Source of the DNA: Eubacterium sp.
Lineage (GTDB): Bacteria; Bacillota; Clostridia; Lachnospirales; Lachnospiraceae
Direction of reading: 5' to 3'
Length of the DNA: 36,151 bases
Assembly (NCBI GenBank): GCA_024696635.1
Contig: JAILGP010000129.1
Span: forward strand, 1 to 36,151
Both the position numbers and the translations under genes were made by a program. The first letter of the stretch is position 1. Every line of letters begins with the position of its first letter. The notes under the pieces are model-generated. The model saw only the letters and a list, made by a program, of their open reading frames with translations, was not told where the DNA came from and did no database searches. Below are positions 1 through 8,366 of the stretch, piece after piece.

Positions 1-64
1 ATTTTTTACTTATGATTTTTTAGCATATTTATTAAAAATAACTTTCATATCAAATGTATTACTA

Positions 65-207
65 TTTCATATATAATTTTCTACATGCTAACATTTCATG
101 CATAATTTTCTACATGCTAACATTTCATGCATAATTTTCTACATGCTAACATTTCATATATAATTTTCTCCATGCTAACATTTCATGCATAATTTTCTAC
201 ATGCTTA
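65..207. repeat. 29-bp tandem repeat array, about five copies
   Basis: The core TAATTTTCTACATGCTAACA starts at 74, 103, 132, 161 and 190, an exact 29-bp period. The first two units are identical, the third and fourth each differ by one or two bases, and the fifth breaks off after 17 bases. There are no spacers, so this is not a CRISPR array. Twenty-nine is not a multiple of three, so it does not encode a repeated peptide. It lies just after the rhaA stop codon, where a terminator would be expected, and no conventional terminator is visible. The first 64 bases of the window are plain AT-rich sequence. Confidence 0.93.
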
Positions 208-221
208 TTTCCACTTTATTA

Positions 222-1487
222 TCAAGCATTTCTCTTAGAAAGAACATCCCTTTCATATTTATCAATCTCAGCAAAAAGCTCTGAATCAAGTGGAGCATTA
301 CATCTTTTCAGATACTCATTCCATACATCCTCAACAGGATAGAACTTAATCTCTTCCTGTTTTACCATAAGCTCTGTAAGACGATTCTCATCCTGAAGTC
401 TCTTAAGCTCTTCTGAAGGAATAAGCATTGCATTAAGGAGAGCCTTCTGCCAGCTTCTGAAACCAACGCTCCATGCAGATATACGATTTATACTTGCATC
501 AAAGAAATCAAGAGCCATATTTATCTTATCAATAGCGCCATTTCTAACGATTTCCTTTGCCATTTCCTTGGTCTCATCATCAAAAAGAACTACGTGATCA
601 GAATCCCATCTGACTGGTCTTGTAATATGAAGAGCAAATTCATCAAAGAAACAAAGAAGTGCAGGAATCTTATCTGAAACAACCTCAGTAGGATGATAAT
701 GTCCATTGTCCATAAGTGGCATACATTTATCCTTATGAGCTGCCGCAAAACTAAGTGTAAATTCTGCTGAGCCAACAGTATAGGATTCAACACCGATTCC
801 AAATACCTTTGATTCAACACAAGGCTTAACCTTATTAAAGTCATAAGGCTCAGAAAGAATCTCTTCAATGGATTCCTTATAGCGCTTTCTAGGACCCATT
901 CTATCAGCAGGAATATCCTTGAAGCCGTCACCAGTCCAGATATTCATGACACAAGGAATACCTGTTTCCTCAGCAAAATAATTGGAGATTCTGATGCAGG
1001 CCTTTCCATGCTCTATCCAGAACCTTCTTACTTCATCATCAGGAGAAGAAAGTGTAAGACCATCCTTAACTAAAGGATGCGAAAAATAAGTAGGATTAAA
1101 ATCAAGTCCCATATTATTCTTCTTAGCAAGCTCAACCCATTTCTTAAAATGTTCCGGCTTAAGGGCATCTCTATCAGCAAATTTTCCATCCTCAAAAATA
1201 GCATAGCTGGCATGTACATTTATCTTCTTCATGCCAGGCGTGAGATCTATAACCTTCTGAATATCAGCAAAAAGCTCCTCATAATTTCTTGCCTTTCCAG
1301 GATAATTTCCAGTTGTCTGAATTCCTCCTGTAAGAGGACCGTCATGGTCAAATCCTGTTACATCATCTCCCTGCCAGCAATGTAATGCCACAGGAACGGT
1401 CTTTAATTTTTCAATAACAGCTTCAGTATCTATTCCAATACTCTTGTAAAACTCTTTGGTTTCCTCGTATCTTCTACTTAAATCCAT
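222..1487 (-). CDS. rhaA: L-rhamnose isomerase
   Basis: Converts L-rhamnose to L-rhamnulose in the cytoplasm, the first committed step of rhamnose breakdown. The 421-residue length matches the family (about 420). Recognisable family stretches include the N-terminal ALHCWQGDDVTGFD segment, NVHASYA, and the metal-site region with GIGVESYTVGSAEF, MDNGHYHP and RPVRWDSDHV, which supply the Glu, Asp and His ligands of the divalent-metal centre. The start is ATG with an AGGAAAG-like site just upstream. It is the last gene of a rhaM-rhaB-rhaA set, separated from rhaB by a 253-bp repeat-filled gap. Assignment is firm from sequence and neighbours. Confidence 0.96.
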   Translation of the reverse strand: MDLSRRYEETKEFYKSIGIDTEAVIEKLKTVPVALHCWQGDDVTGFDHDGPLTGGIQTTGNYPGKARNYEELFADIQKVIDLTPGMKKINVHASYAIFEDGKFADRDALKPEHFKKWVELAKKNNMGLDFNPTYFSHPLVKDGLTLSSPDDEVRRFWIEHGKACIRISNYFAEETGIPCVMNIWTGDGFKDIPADRMGPRKRYKESIEEILSEPYDFNKVKPCVESKVFGIGVESYTVGSAEFTLSFAAAHKDKCMPLMDNGHYHPTEVVSDKIPALLCFFDEFALHITRPVRWDSDHVVLFDDETKEMAKEIVRNGAIDKINMALDFFDASINRISAWSVGFRSWQKALLNAMLIPSEELKRLQDENRLTELMVKQEEIKFYPVEDVWNEYLKRCNAPLDSELFAEIDKYERDVLSKRNA

Positions 1488-1499
1488 TATTAAGCTTTC

Positions 1500-1715
1500 C
1501 TTTCTAAAATTCTTTTCTAAAATTCTTTTCTAAATTTCTTTTCTAAATTTCTTTTCTAAATTTCTTTTCTAAAATTCTTTCCGAAATCTTTATCTTAATT
1601 TTCCCTCTGGAATTCTTTCCAGAATTTTCTTTCTTAATTTTCCCTCTGGAATTTTTTCTGAAATCTTCTATCTTAATCGCCCTCTAAAATTCCTTTCAGA
1701 ATTTATCTATAAATT
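1500..1715. repeat. 13-bp tandem repeats with 39-bp higher-order period
   Basis: This fills the rhaB-rhaA gap. A TTTCTAAAATTCT-like unit recurs every 13 bp, with its CTAA core at 1504, 1517, 1530, 1543, 1556 and 1569 and a variant near 1582. The left of the gap on the plus strand has the near-identical units. From about 1590 the copies diverge, but TCTTAAT recurs at 1593, 1632 and 1671, spaced exactly 39 bp (3 x 13). One unit contains a perfect 6-bp hairpin, CTGGAATTCTTTCCAG, at 1607-1622. No promoter or reading frame is convincing here. Confidence 0.88.
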
Positions 1716-1740
1716 TTTTTGATATATTTCTATCAATTAT

Positions 1741-3150
1741 TTATAAAGGTTTAGGCTGATAACATTTAATATCAAAAGATTCCCTGACACATTTTCTTGC
1801 CTCATATAAGCGGTCAAATGTACCATCCGCCAACATCTGAACAATAGCATTGCCAATAGCAGTTGCTTCCTCTGGTCCTGATACAACCTCTCTTCCAGTT
1901 GCCTCTGCAGTAAGCTTATTCAGATATCCAGCCTTTGAACCACCACCCACAACATTTATTCTTTCATAATGTTTTCCTGTTAATTCTTCGATTTCTACTA
2001 AAGCCTTATTATATGCAAATGCAAGACTCTTATATACCAAAGCAGCATATTCTCCAAGCTTTACCGGTTTCTCAAGACCATGCGTTCTGCAATAATCATC
2101 TATAGCAAACTTCATGCTATTAGGTGAAAAGAAGGAAGGATCATTTACATCCACAATTACATCAAACATGCTGTTTCTTTCTGCCATCGCACATAATTCG
2201 CCATAAGACATATCCGGAGCACATTCCTTCTTAAGGGACTGTATCATCCAAAGTCCCATTATATTTCTAAGGAATCTGAACCTGTATTCGTAGCCACCTT
2301 CATTTGTCATATTGGCACGCATTCCAGCCTCAGATACATTTGCCTTTTCAAGTTCAACCCCCATAAGAGACCAGGTTCCTGAACTGATATATACAGTTTC
2401 CTTATCTGGTGAAGGAACTGCTACTACTGCTGAAGCAGTATCATGACTAGCCACCCTGACTACCTTAGTGTTATAACCAACGAAATCTATTATGTCCTTC
2501 TTAAGACCACCTATAGTAGTACCAGGCTCACATAAGTCTTTAAATATTTCTTTCTTAAAACCAAGGGCATCTATAAGACCCATATCCCACTTGTTATTGT
2601 AAGGAGAAACGAGCTGACTTGTAGTTGCATTTGTGTACTCCGAACCCTTAATACCTGTAAGGAGAAATGCAAAATAATCCGGAAGCATAAGCATAGAATC
2701 CGCTTCAGCCATAATCTCTGGAGAATTTACCACAACAGACTTAAGCTGATAAATTGTATTAAATAACTGCTTTTGAACTCCTGTCAGCTTATAAAGATTT
2801 TCACTAGAAATAACCTTATAAACCTCTTCATCCATTCCTTCAGTTCTGCTATCCCTATATGCATAGCTGTCACCAAGAATTTCATTTTTCTCATTCAGAA
2901 GCACATAATCAACACCCCAGGTATCAATTCCCATAGACGCAGGAATATATCCCTTTTGTCCGCAAATAGTCATTCCCTTAAGTATTTCGCAAAAAAGCTT
3001 TCCTATATCCCAGCAAAGATGACCATTTTTCTTAACCATACCATTATCAAATCGATATAGTTCCTTTATATTGATTTTTCCATTTTCAATCCAGGAAATT
3101 ATGTGCCTTCCACTAGATGCTCCAATATCAATCGAAAGATAGTATTTCAT
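1741..3150 (-). CDS. rhaB: Rhamnulokinase
   Basis: Phosphorylates L-rhamnulose to L-rhamnulose 1-phosphate with ATP. It is 469 residues long, normal for a FGGY-family rhamnulokinase. The N-terminal DIGASSGRHIISW is the first phosphate-binding loop. GVDYVLLNE and YRDSRTEGM belong to the sugar-binding half. SSGTWSLMGVE and NVVGGGSKAGYLNKLTAEATG are the adenosine-binding motifs of the ASKHA fold. It starts 15 bp after the rhaM stop with a GGGGGA site before ATG, so the two are cotranscribed. The phosphate product needs an aldolase that is not in this window. Confidence 0.96.
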   Translation of the reverse strand: MKYYLSIDIGASSGRHIISWIENGKINIKELYRFDNGMVKKNGHLCWDIGKLFCEILKGMTICGQKGYIPASMGIDTWGVDYVLLNEKNEILGDSYAYRDSRTEGMDEEVYKVISSENLYKLTGVQKQLFNTIYQLKSVVVNSPEIMAEADSMLMLPDYFAFLLTGIKGSEYTNATTSQLVSPYNNKWDMGLIDALGFKKEIFKDLCEPGTTIGGLKKDIIDFVGYNTKVVRVASHDTASAVVAVPSPDKETVYISSGTWSLMGVELEKANVSEAGMRANMTNEGGYEYRFRFLRNIMGLWMIQSLKKECAPDMSYGELCAMAERNSMFDVIVDVNDPSFFSPNSMKFAIDDYCRTHGLEKPVKLGEYAALVYKSLAFAYNKALVEIEELTGKHYERINVVGGGSKAGYLNKLTAEATGREVVSGPEEATAIGNAIVQMLADGTFDRLYEARKCVRESFDIKCYQPKPL

Positions 3151-3165
3151 TTTTCCCCCAATCCT

Positions 3166-3477
3166 TTAATCAAGATGGAACATAAGCTTAAGATCTTTGG
3201 ATACCGGTGAATTATCCGGATTTGTCTCCATAATATCCGCCATAAAATCCCACCATTTACGGTTTATCTCAGTATCTGCACTACTAGACCATTTTTCTTC
3301 ATCTTCTATCTCAATATAGCCAAATAAAATATCTGTTTCTTCATCCCAAAAAATGGAATAATTCTTTCCGCCACATTCATGAATAATATCTACCATTCCA
3401 GGCCAAAGTTCATTATGTCGCTTCATGTATTCCATTTCGTAACCAGGATAAAGCTTCATCTTAAAACCTTTTATCAT
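3166..3477 (-). CDS. rhaM: L-rhamnose mutarotase
   Basis: Interconverts the alpha and beta anomers of L-rhamnose, feeding the isomerase with the right form. It is 103 residues, the standard size of the RhaM/YiiL family. The KMKLYPGYEMEYMKRHNELWPGM segment carries the conserved His and the WPGM turn, and NYSIFWDEETDILFGYIE followed by a KWW segment completes the dimeric alpha/beta fold. It is first of the rhaM-rhaB-rhaA transcription unit, preceded by a 249-bp gap with a probable promoter and repeated sites. A GAGG lies about 11 bases before the ATG. A metal-free, non-catabolic role is unlikely given the neighbours. Confidence 0.94.
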   Translation of the reverse strand: MIKGFKMKLYPGYEMEYMKRHNELWPGMVDIIHECGGKNYSIFWDEETDILFGYIEIEDEEKWSSSADTEINRKWWDFMADIMETNPDNSPVSKDLKLMFHLD

Positions 3478-3522
3478 CTTTGATTACCTCATTAAACGAT
3501 TTTTACAAAAAAATAACAAATT

Positions 3523-3600
3523 GATTTATAATCATCTTCACTAATTATATTAATAACCTCACTAATGATTTATAATCTCTTCACTAATTTTATTAATACA
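3523..3600. repeat. Direct duplication (44 bp) with phased CACTAAT boxes
   Basis: GATTTATAAT begins at 3523 and again at 3567, and the following bases are largely repeated (CTTCACTAATT then ATTAATA). Within it CACTAAT occurs at 3539, 3560 and 3582, spaced 21 and 22 bp, about two helical turns. The boxes overlap the proposed -10 element and the start of the rhaM leader, a placement that would suit a regulator binding direct repeats. Confidence 0.7.
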
Positions 3601-3616
3601 AAAGGTGTGGCGTCAA
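3587..3616 (-). promoter_or_regulatory. Predicted promoter of rhaM-rhaB-rhaA
   Basis: On the minus strand TTGACG (3616-3611) is followed after 18 bases by TAAAAT (3592-3587), a fair sigma-A match. The -35 box lies at the end of one arm of the 19-bp inverted repeat. The predicted leader would be about 100 nt. Confidence 0.5.
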
Positions 3617-3714
3617 AATGCTATTCCTGCTAAAAGGGAAATTTAAATAAACGATGAAATTATAAATAAATTCATTTTTTTATGAAAAGATAAATGCAGG
3701 AAAAGCATTTTGAC
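3612..3714. promoter_or_regulatory. 19-bp inverted repeat around a 65-bp spacer
   Basis: GTCAAAATGCTATTCCTGC at 3612-3630 is the reverse complement, with one mismatch, of GCAGGAAAAGCATTTTGAC at 3696-3714. No T-run follows on the minus strand, so a terminator is unlikely. One arm overlaps the -35 box of the rhaM promoter, which favours a pair of operator or activator sites. A related GTCAAAAATGC occurs at 13372-13382 (minus strand) before the second operon. Confidence 0.65.
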
Positions 3715-3726
3715 TAGAACTATATA

Positions 3727-4551
3727 TTATAAAAAATAATTCTCTATAAATATCTTCTCCCTATCAGCATAGGTAGGATCAAGCTCTTCTCTTATAACTG
3801 GAATGTGAGGATTTTTCTTTAAGAACTCTCTTAAAACCCCATAATCCATGCAGCCCTCTCCAAGAAGCCTTGGGAAATAATTACCATTTTCATCTACAAT
3901 AAAATCCTTTAAATGAATAGTGCTAATTCTGTCCCCTAAAAGATTGAAGCAATGCTTCCAATAAGGAGTCTGCTGAACAAGATCAGGTTTTTCTAATACA
4001 TTTGCAAGATCAAAGATAATCCTTCCATGACCGCTTCCCAAAAGGTCTAATACTTCAACAGCAGTCTCTACATCCGAAAGAGGATGCCAGGCTACAGGCT
4101 CAATTGCAAAATCCTGATTTAGTCTTTCTGCAGCCTCGGCAATTCTTTTCAAGCTGTCGATCATATAAGGAAATCGGTTGTTCTTGTCAAGTTTTGTTAG
4201 ATGGTCATAACTTGTTTCGGTGCCCACAACCTGGGCACCTAATATAACATTCAAATCAAGGCATTTGATAAATGAAGCTACCGCTTTTTTTCTGATTTCC
4301 TCATCTGGATTACTTAAATCCTGATAACAGCTGAATATGGCAACTTTAAAACCTTTTTCATCAAACTTTCTTCTGACTTTTTCGAGGAATGATCTATCTA
4401 TAGAATCAAAATTCTCTACTTCAATAAAGGTTCTAGGTAAAGCCAGCTGTATATATTTGAAACCGGCTTTTTCTATGACGTCGGCAGCCTCATCCAGAGA
4501 GTGTCTGCCATAATCATGTGCTCTAATTCCTAAATTAACGTTAAAGGACAA
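3727..4551 (-). CDS. Sugar phosphate isomerase/epimerase-like TIM-barrel protein
   Basis: A 274-residue protein of the AP-endonuclease-2/xylose-isomerase-like TIM-barrel family (IolE/IolI/UlaE-like). The metal ligands can be placed: Glu in FAIEPVAWHP, Asp in IIFDLANV, His in TIHLKDF and Glu in VIREELDP. Such proteins isomerise or epimerise ketoses, keto-inositols or sugar phosphates; the substrate cannot be read from the sequence. It follows GH112 by 37 bp and is the last gene of the GH105-CE12-GH112 run, so it probably acts on a sugar released from RG-I, for example a rhamnose- or galacturonate-derived intermediate. It is not an L-rhamnose isomerase duplicate, since RhaA is a different subfamily. 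Confidence 0.82.
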   Translation of the reverse strand: MSFNVNLGIRAHDYGRHSLDEAADVIEKAGFKYIQLALPRTFIEVENFDSIDRSFLEKVRRKFDEKGFKVAIFSCYQDLSNPDEEIRKKAVASFIKCLDLNVILGAQVVGTETSYDHLTKLDKNNRFPYMIDSLKRIAEAAERLNQDFAIEPVAWHPLSDVETAVEVLDLLGSGHGRIIFDLANVLEKPDLVQQTPYWKHCFNLLGDRISTIHLKDFIVDENGNYFPRLLGEGCMDYGVLREFLKKNPHIPVIREELDPTYADREKIFIENYFL

Positions 4552-4588
4552 ATTAAGCCTCCTTCAATATTTGTACAAAATGATTAAA

Positions 4589-6748
4589 CTACAACTGAAG
4601 CTTCTTCATTTCATAAGGCTTGAGAGTTACATTTTTAGTTCTCTCAAATACCTTTATATCAGTTGTTACATCCTGATCAGTATTATTAATCACAAGAAGT
4701 ATCTGCGCCTTTTTGAAAAATGCACACTCAACTCCTATATTATCTGCAACAAAGCTGTCATAGGTATCATATCCACTACAATAAAGTATGATATTGAAAA
4801 GCATTCTCATATTAGGGAAAGTTTTCTCATACTCTGAAATGTATACACCGTAACCACTTCCATATGGATTAATAACAATCTTGGGAATTCCACCTTCTTC
4901 AAGTATTACATTTGCATCTTTATTGGTCAGGTATACATTATCTCTTTTCTTTATAGTGACACCTTCAGGAATCAGCTTTTGATTAAGCTCTTCATCAATA
5001 TTAAAGGTGTATCTGCCGTGACAAACCTTAGCACCTGTGTCAATGTCAAGTCCAAATACATGACCAAGCTTTAAATATGTTTGACCATCTCCCCAGGCCG
5101 ATGATTCTCCTACGCCAAGGAAAACTCCACCTTCGTATACCCACTTTTGAATGGCTGTTACTATTTGTGAATCATCCCAATTTTCTCCACCACTCCAGGC
5201 ACTGCCTGCTTTACCTGCATTGATTACAACATCATATCCATCAAGTCCCTTATCTCTTATATCCTCAAAGCTGATAAAGTCCACATTCATAGGGAAACCA
5301 GAAAGAGATTCATTTATATGAATAAGTGTATGCATCCAGGTTTCATGAAAATGTCCCGACAGGGTCCATGATCTATAGCTGCCCCAGGCATGTAAAACCG
5401 CAACCTTTACAGGTATCGTATAAAGCACATCATCTTCCTGAAGCTTCTTAATCATTCTAAATTCATCCAGAAGTTCAGCAACATAATCAATAAAATCGGG
5501 ATAATCCTGAGTCAGATGTAGATAACCACCTAAACCAAGTCTATCTATCTTAGCCCTTACTAAGGCTCTTCTAACTCTTACCCAGTAATCCTGAGTATCC
5601 TTCTTGGGATTACCTCCCTCTGAAAATGTAGGTAGTCCGCCAAGTCCTACCGGGAAAAGATATGGATGAAGTCTTAACTCATGAACTGGAACATCCACAC
5701 CAGCACAAAGTCTGGATTCATATCCTGAGAAAACACATTTGATCAGTCCATCAAACCCGTATTCCTTAAAATATGGTCCGTAAGGTTCAAGTCCAACCCA
5801 GCTGTCATCATAGAATACATAAGCCTTTTTTCCATAAGAATGAACAATATCTACAAGCTTCTTTCCAAAATCACAAACAAATCTTTGTGTAAACTCATAG
5901 TAATCCTTCATCTTCTTTGTAGGTGGCATATGAGTAACATGAAGCTTACCCTTATTAATAAAATCCTCTGAAGTAAGGCTATAACCATATTTCTTTGCAA
6001 ACTCATCCAGGGCAAGGGGGCTTACTGTGAAATCATATGAACCCCAGTCAGTATATAAATTTCTGTTTCTATCATCGTTTCCCCATATCCATACAAAGTT
6101 ATAGAAAAGAGATGTGAATCTTACTACGTTAGTACTTTCATGGTCCTTACACCAATTATGTAGCCAATCTATAAGATAAGCCTGAGCTTCTTCACTTCTA
6201 GGATCCAGAGGTGCGAGATGCTCCTTATCCCAATTATTAGTTACATGGTTATACATGGATATCTCTTCCCATATCCTGTAAACCAGAAAATTTACTGTAT
6301 AATAATGAAAAGGCTTAACATTTTTAACCGTAACTATTCCAGTCTTTTTATCATAAGACCAATTAGAATCATCAACCTTTTCATCCTGAGTTCTATCAAA
6401 TACTTCCCAATATCTGATAGAATCATCAGATGCATTTATAAGAAATTGTTCTTTATAAAACCCATCAATAATATCAATCTTCACCTCAGCAGCTTCTGCC
6501 ATAACCGGATATGACATAAGAAACGACTGCTGATACTTATCAGGATTCTTCTCCAACCACTCATTATGGTCTCTTATAATACAAACTGTTGAATAAATGT
6601 CATATCCCGCATCAAGAATCTCCTTTGATAACTGAGTTCCATCACTATCTCTTATGACATCGGCTCCCCATTTCTCAGCCAATTCCAAAGTCAGTTTTTC
6701 ATATCCTGCCTCACCCGGTAAAGTAAAATCCCCACTTTGTCTATTCAT
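4589..6748 (-). CDS. GH112 beta-galactoside phosphorylase, probable galactosyl-rhamnose phosphorylase
   Basis: GH112 enzymes split a beta-galactosyl disaccharide with phosphate to give galactose 1-phosphate. The 719-residue length fits the family. Seen motifs are WGADVIRDSDGTQLS near residue 30, RFTSLFYNFVWIWG near 210, AYVFYDDSWVGLEPYG near 310 (region of the family's catalytic Asp) and HELRLHPYLFP near 356. Family members use lacto-N-biose/galacto-N-biose or D-galactosyl-beta-1,4-L-rhamnose. Here the neighbours are CE12, GH105 and the rha genes, and there is no hexosamine gene, so the rhamnose-type activity is inferred: it would release L-rhamnose from stubs of RG-I galactan branches and save one ATP. 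No signal peptide. It lies 4 bp after CE12. Confidence 0.88.
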   Translation of the reverse strand: MNRQSGDFTLPGEAGYEKLTLELAEKWGADVIRDSDGTQLSKEILDAGYDIYSTVCIIRDHNEWLEKNPDKYQQSFLMSYPVMAEAAEVKIDIIDGFYKEQFLINASDDSIRYWEVFDRTQDEKVDDSNWSYDKKTGIVTVKNVKPFHYYTVNFLVYRIWEEISMYNHVTNNWDKEHLAPLDPRSEEAQAYLIDWLHNWCKDHESTNVVRFTSLFYNFVWIWGNDDRNRNLYTDWGSYDFTVSPLALDEFAKKYGYSLTSEDFINKGKLHVTHMPPTKKMKDYYEFTQRFVCDFGKKLVDIVHSYGKKAYVFYDDSWVGLEPYGPYFKEYGFDGLIKCVFSGYESRLCAGVDVPVHELRLHPYLFPVGLGGLPTFSEGGNPKKDTQDYWVRVRRALVRAKIDRLGLGGYLHLTQDYPDFIDYVAELLDEFRMIKKLQEDDVLYTIPVKVAVLHAWGSYRSWTLSGHFHETWMHTLIHINESLSGFPMNVDFISFEDIRDKGLDGYDVVINAGKAGSAWSGGENWDDSQIVTAIQKWVYEGGVFLGVGESSAWGDGQTYLKLGHVFGLDIDTGAKVCHGRYTFNIDEELNQKLIPEGVTIKKRDNVYLTNKDANVILEEGGIPKIVINPYGSGYGVYISEYEKTFPNMRMLFNIILYCSGYDTYDSFVADNIGVECAFFKKAQILLVINNTDQDVTTDIKVFERTKNVTLKPYEMKKLQL

Positions 6749-6752
6749 ATAT

Positions 6753-8360
6753 TCAATTTCCTTTTTTTAAATATTTTTTGATTATGGAAATAGCTTCGAA
6801 CCCTTTAACCTGTCCACTATTATCCGATACCTTGGTATCTTCATTTTCAAATGAAAGTGTTTTTCCGAAACGACTTCTGTAACCACAAGTGAAGTAATCT
6901 AAATACTCTTTAATTGAAATGTATTCTTCGGGATTAAATTTATCTTTTTTAAGCACATAATCAGGTAATATTCCATTTTGTGATGCACACTGAATAAATC
7001 CGGCATATACTTCATGACCAATAACATCTGTAAACAAATCGTTATATACATTTGTCGGAAAGAACTTCAATGCCTTAATAACAATCTCCAATGCCTCATA
7101 ACGTTTTATGTAGGAATCTGATTCCACACTATTAGTCAGTTCTTCTAAAATTGTATCAAAGTCTCCACCACCATCACCTACAATACTATTTCTAGGATTT
7201 TCAGGTGGAATCCATTCAGCTTCCAGTCTTTCTAAGTTCTGTCCACTTAATGCCTTATATATATATTTCGCAAATAAATATGCACCAAAATCATTAGTAT
7301 GAGTAAAATCATCAGGATGAAAATATTTCTTAACACCTACTCTTCCCAGTTCCTTAACAAAATTCATACTGACAAGATGAAGGTCTATAACTTCTACATT
7401 CATTTCCTGACCTAGCTCATGGCAGACCCTGTCATATTCAGATAAAAGATCATTATATTCATCCTTATTACCAAACCATGTATTTCTGGCAAGGGGAGTT
7501 ACAATAATAGGAATTGCTTTTTTACTCCTGATTTCATTTATATAACTAATAAGATTCTGGCGATACCCCTTATCTGCAGCAAGCTCCTCAAGTTTCTGAT
7601 CATTATGTCCAAACTGGAAAAGACAGATATCCCCTTCTTTTACAAGGTTATACATAATCTCATAATGTCCTTCACTTCTAAAGCTCTCAGTCGTAAGTCC
7701 TGAATGAGCATGATTTGAAACCCCATACTCTGTACCAGTAAATGCAGTCAGCATCTGACCCCATCCACAATAATTACTTTCAGGATAAAAAGGATATTCA
7801 CCAACCTGATCAGTTACAGTAGAATCTCCTGCTATATAAATTGTTCTCCCTGCCCACTTTTCATATTTCAGTATCGAAAGATACACTCCTTTTCCCACTA
7901 GTGTAATATCTATACCTGCATCATCTGCTGCCTTGGTATGATATCTTGGAATTATTGGAGATATATTTTCTATACATTCGAAGGTCCTGATTTCTCCTTT
8001 TTTCATAGAACCCCGCCAGACAAGTCGCCTGCGTCCTATAAACAAAAAGGCCTCAGAAACATCTTCCTTTGAATAAAGCTTTATTAATAGTTTATAATTA
8101 CCATTTTCAATATTCTTAATCTGATAAGTAAGTGGAATCTGTCCCGCAAGTTCATTATCATAATTAAGAAAGCTTCCAATTTGTTCCTTTAAGAGTTCCT
8201 TATCACCCCTGATACAACTTTTTTCAAAACCCTTAAAACCACTGATTGGAATAAATCCAGCATTTGTTTCTGGAACATACTTTTCAACATCTGCTTCTAT
8301 TTTTGAATAATCTAAAATCCCTTCACTATCGATCATTTGGCCAAGCTCTATATTATTCAT
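6753..8360 (-). CDS. CE12 rhamnogalacturonan acetylesterase with C-terminal SLH-like repeats
   Basis: Removes O-acetyl groups from rhamnogalacturonan. Residues 1-165 form an N-terminal beta domain. The SGNH hydrolase follows: GDSTVTDQ with nucleophile Ser180, HSGLTTESF near 219, FGHNDQ with Asn253, and DFTHTN with Asp351 and His354. It resembles the YesT/RhgT group. The C-terminal part is odd: residues 416-475 read like an S-layer homology repeat (IKRYEAL, FTDV, YAGFIQCASQNGIL, FNPEEYISIKEY) and 480-532 like a second, broken one, yet no signal peptide is visible. The start has only a distant GGAG. It sits 6 bp after GH105. Confidence 0.88.
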   Translation of the reverse strand: MNNIELGQMIDSEGILDYSKIEADVEKYVPETNAGFIPISGFKGFEKSCIRGDKELLKEQIGSFLNYDNELAGQIPLTYQIKNIENGNYKLLIKLYSKEDVSEAFLFIGRRRLVWRGSMKKGEIRTFECIENISPIIPRYHTKAADDAGIDITLVGKGVYLSILKYEKWAGRTIYIAGDSTVTDQVGEYPFYPESNYCGWGQMLTAFTGTEYGVSNHAHSGLTTESFRSEGHYEIMYNLVKEGDICLFQFGHNDQKLEELAADKGYRQNLISYINEIRSKKAIPIIVTPLARNTWFGNKDEYNDLLSEYDRVCHELGQEMNVEVIDLHLVSMNFVKELGRVGVKKYFHPDDFTHTNDFGAYLFAKYIYKALSGQNLERLEAEWIPPENPRNSIVGDGGGDFDTILEELTNSVESDSYIKRYEALEIVIKALKFFPTNVYNDLFTDVIGHEVYAGFIQCASQNGILPDYVLKKDKFNPEEYISIKEYLDYFTCGYRSRFGKTLSFENEDTKVSDNSGQVKGFEAISIIKKYLKKGN

Positions 8361-8366
8361 TTATAT

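Noticed and set aside
65-207. Possible CRISPR array
   Set aside because: Units are directly adjacent with a 29-bp period and there are no unique spacers.
1607-1622. CTGGAATTCTTTCCAG hairpin as a rhaB terminator
   Set aside because: Short stem with no T-run on the minus strand; it looks like a by-product of the 13-bp repeats.
3612-3714. Inverted repeat as a terminator for the upstream operon
   Set aside because: The loop is 65 bases and no T-run follows the second arm on the transcribed strand.
3727-4551. TIM-barrel protein as the missing rhamnulose-1-phosphate aldolase
   Set aside because: Its Glu/Asp/His/Glu metal set is that of the xylose-isomerase-like family; it does not resemble class II RhaD.
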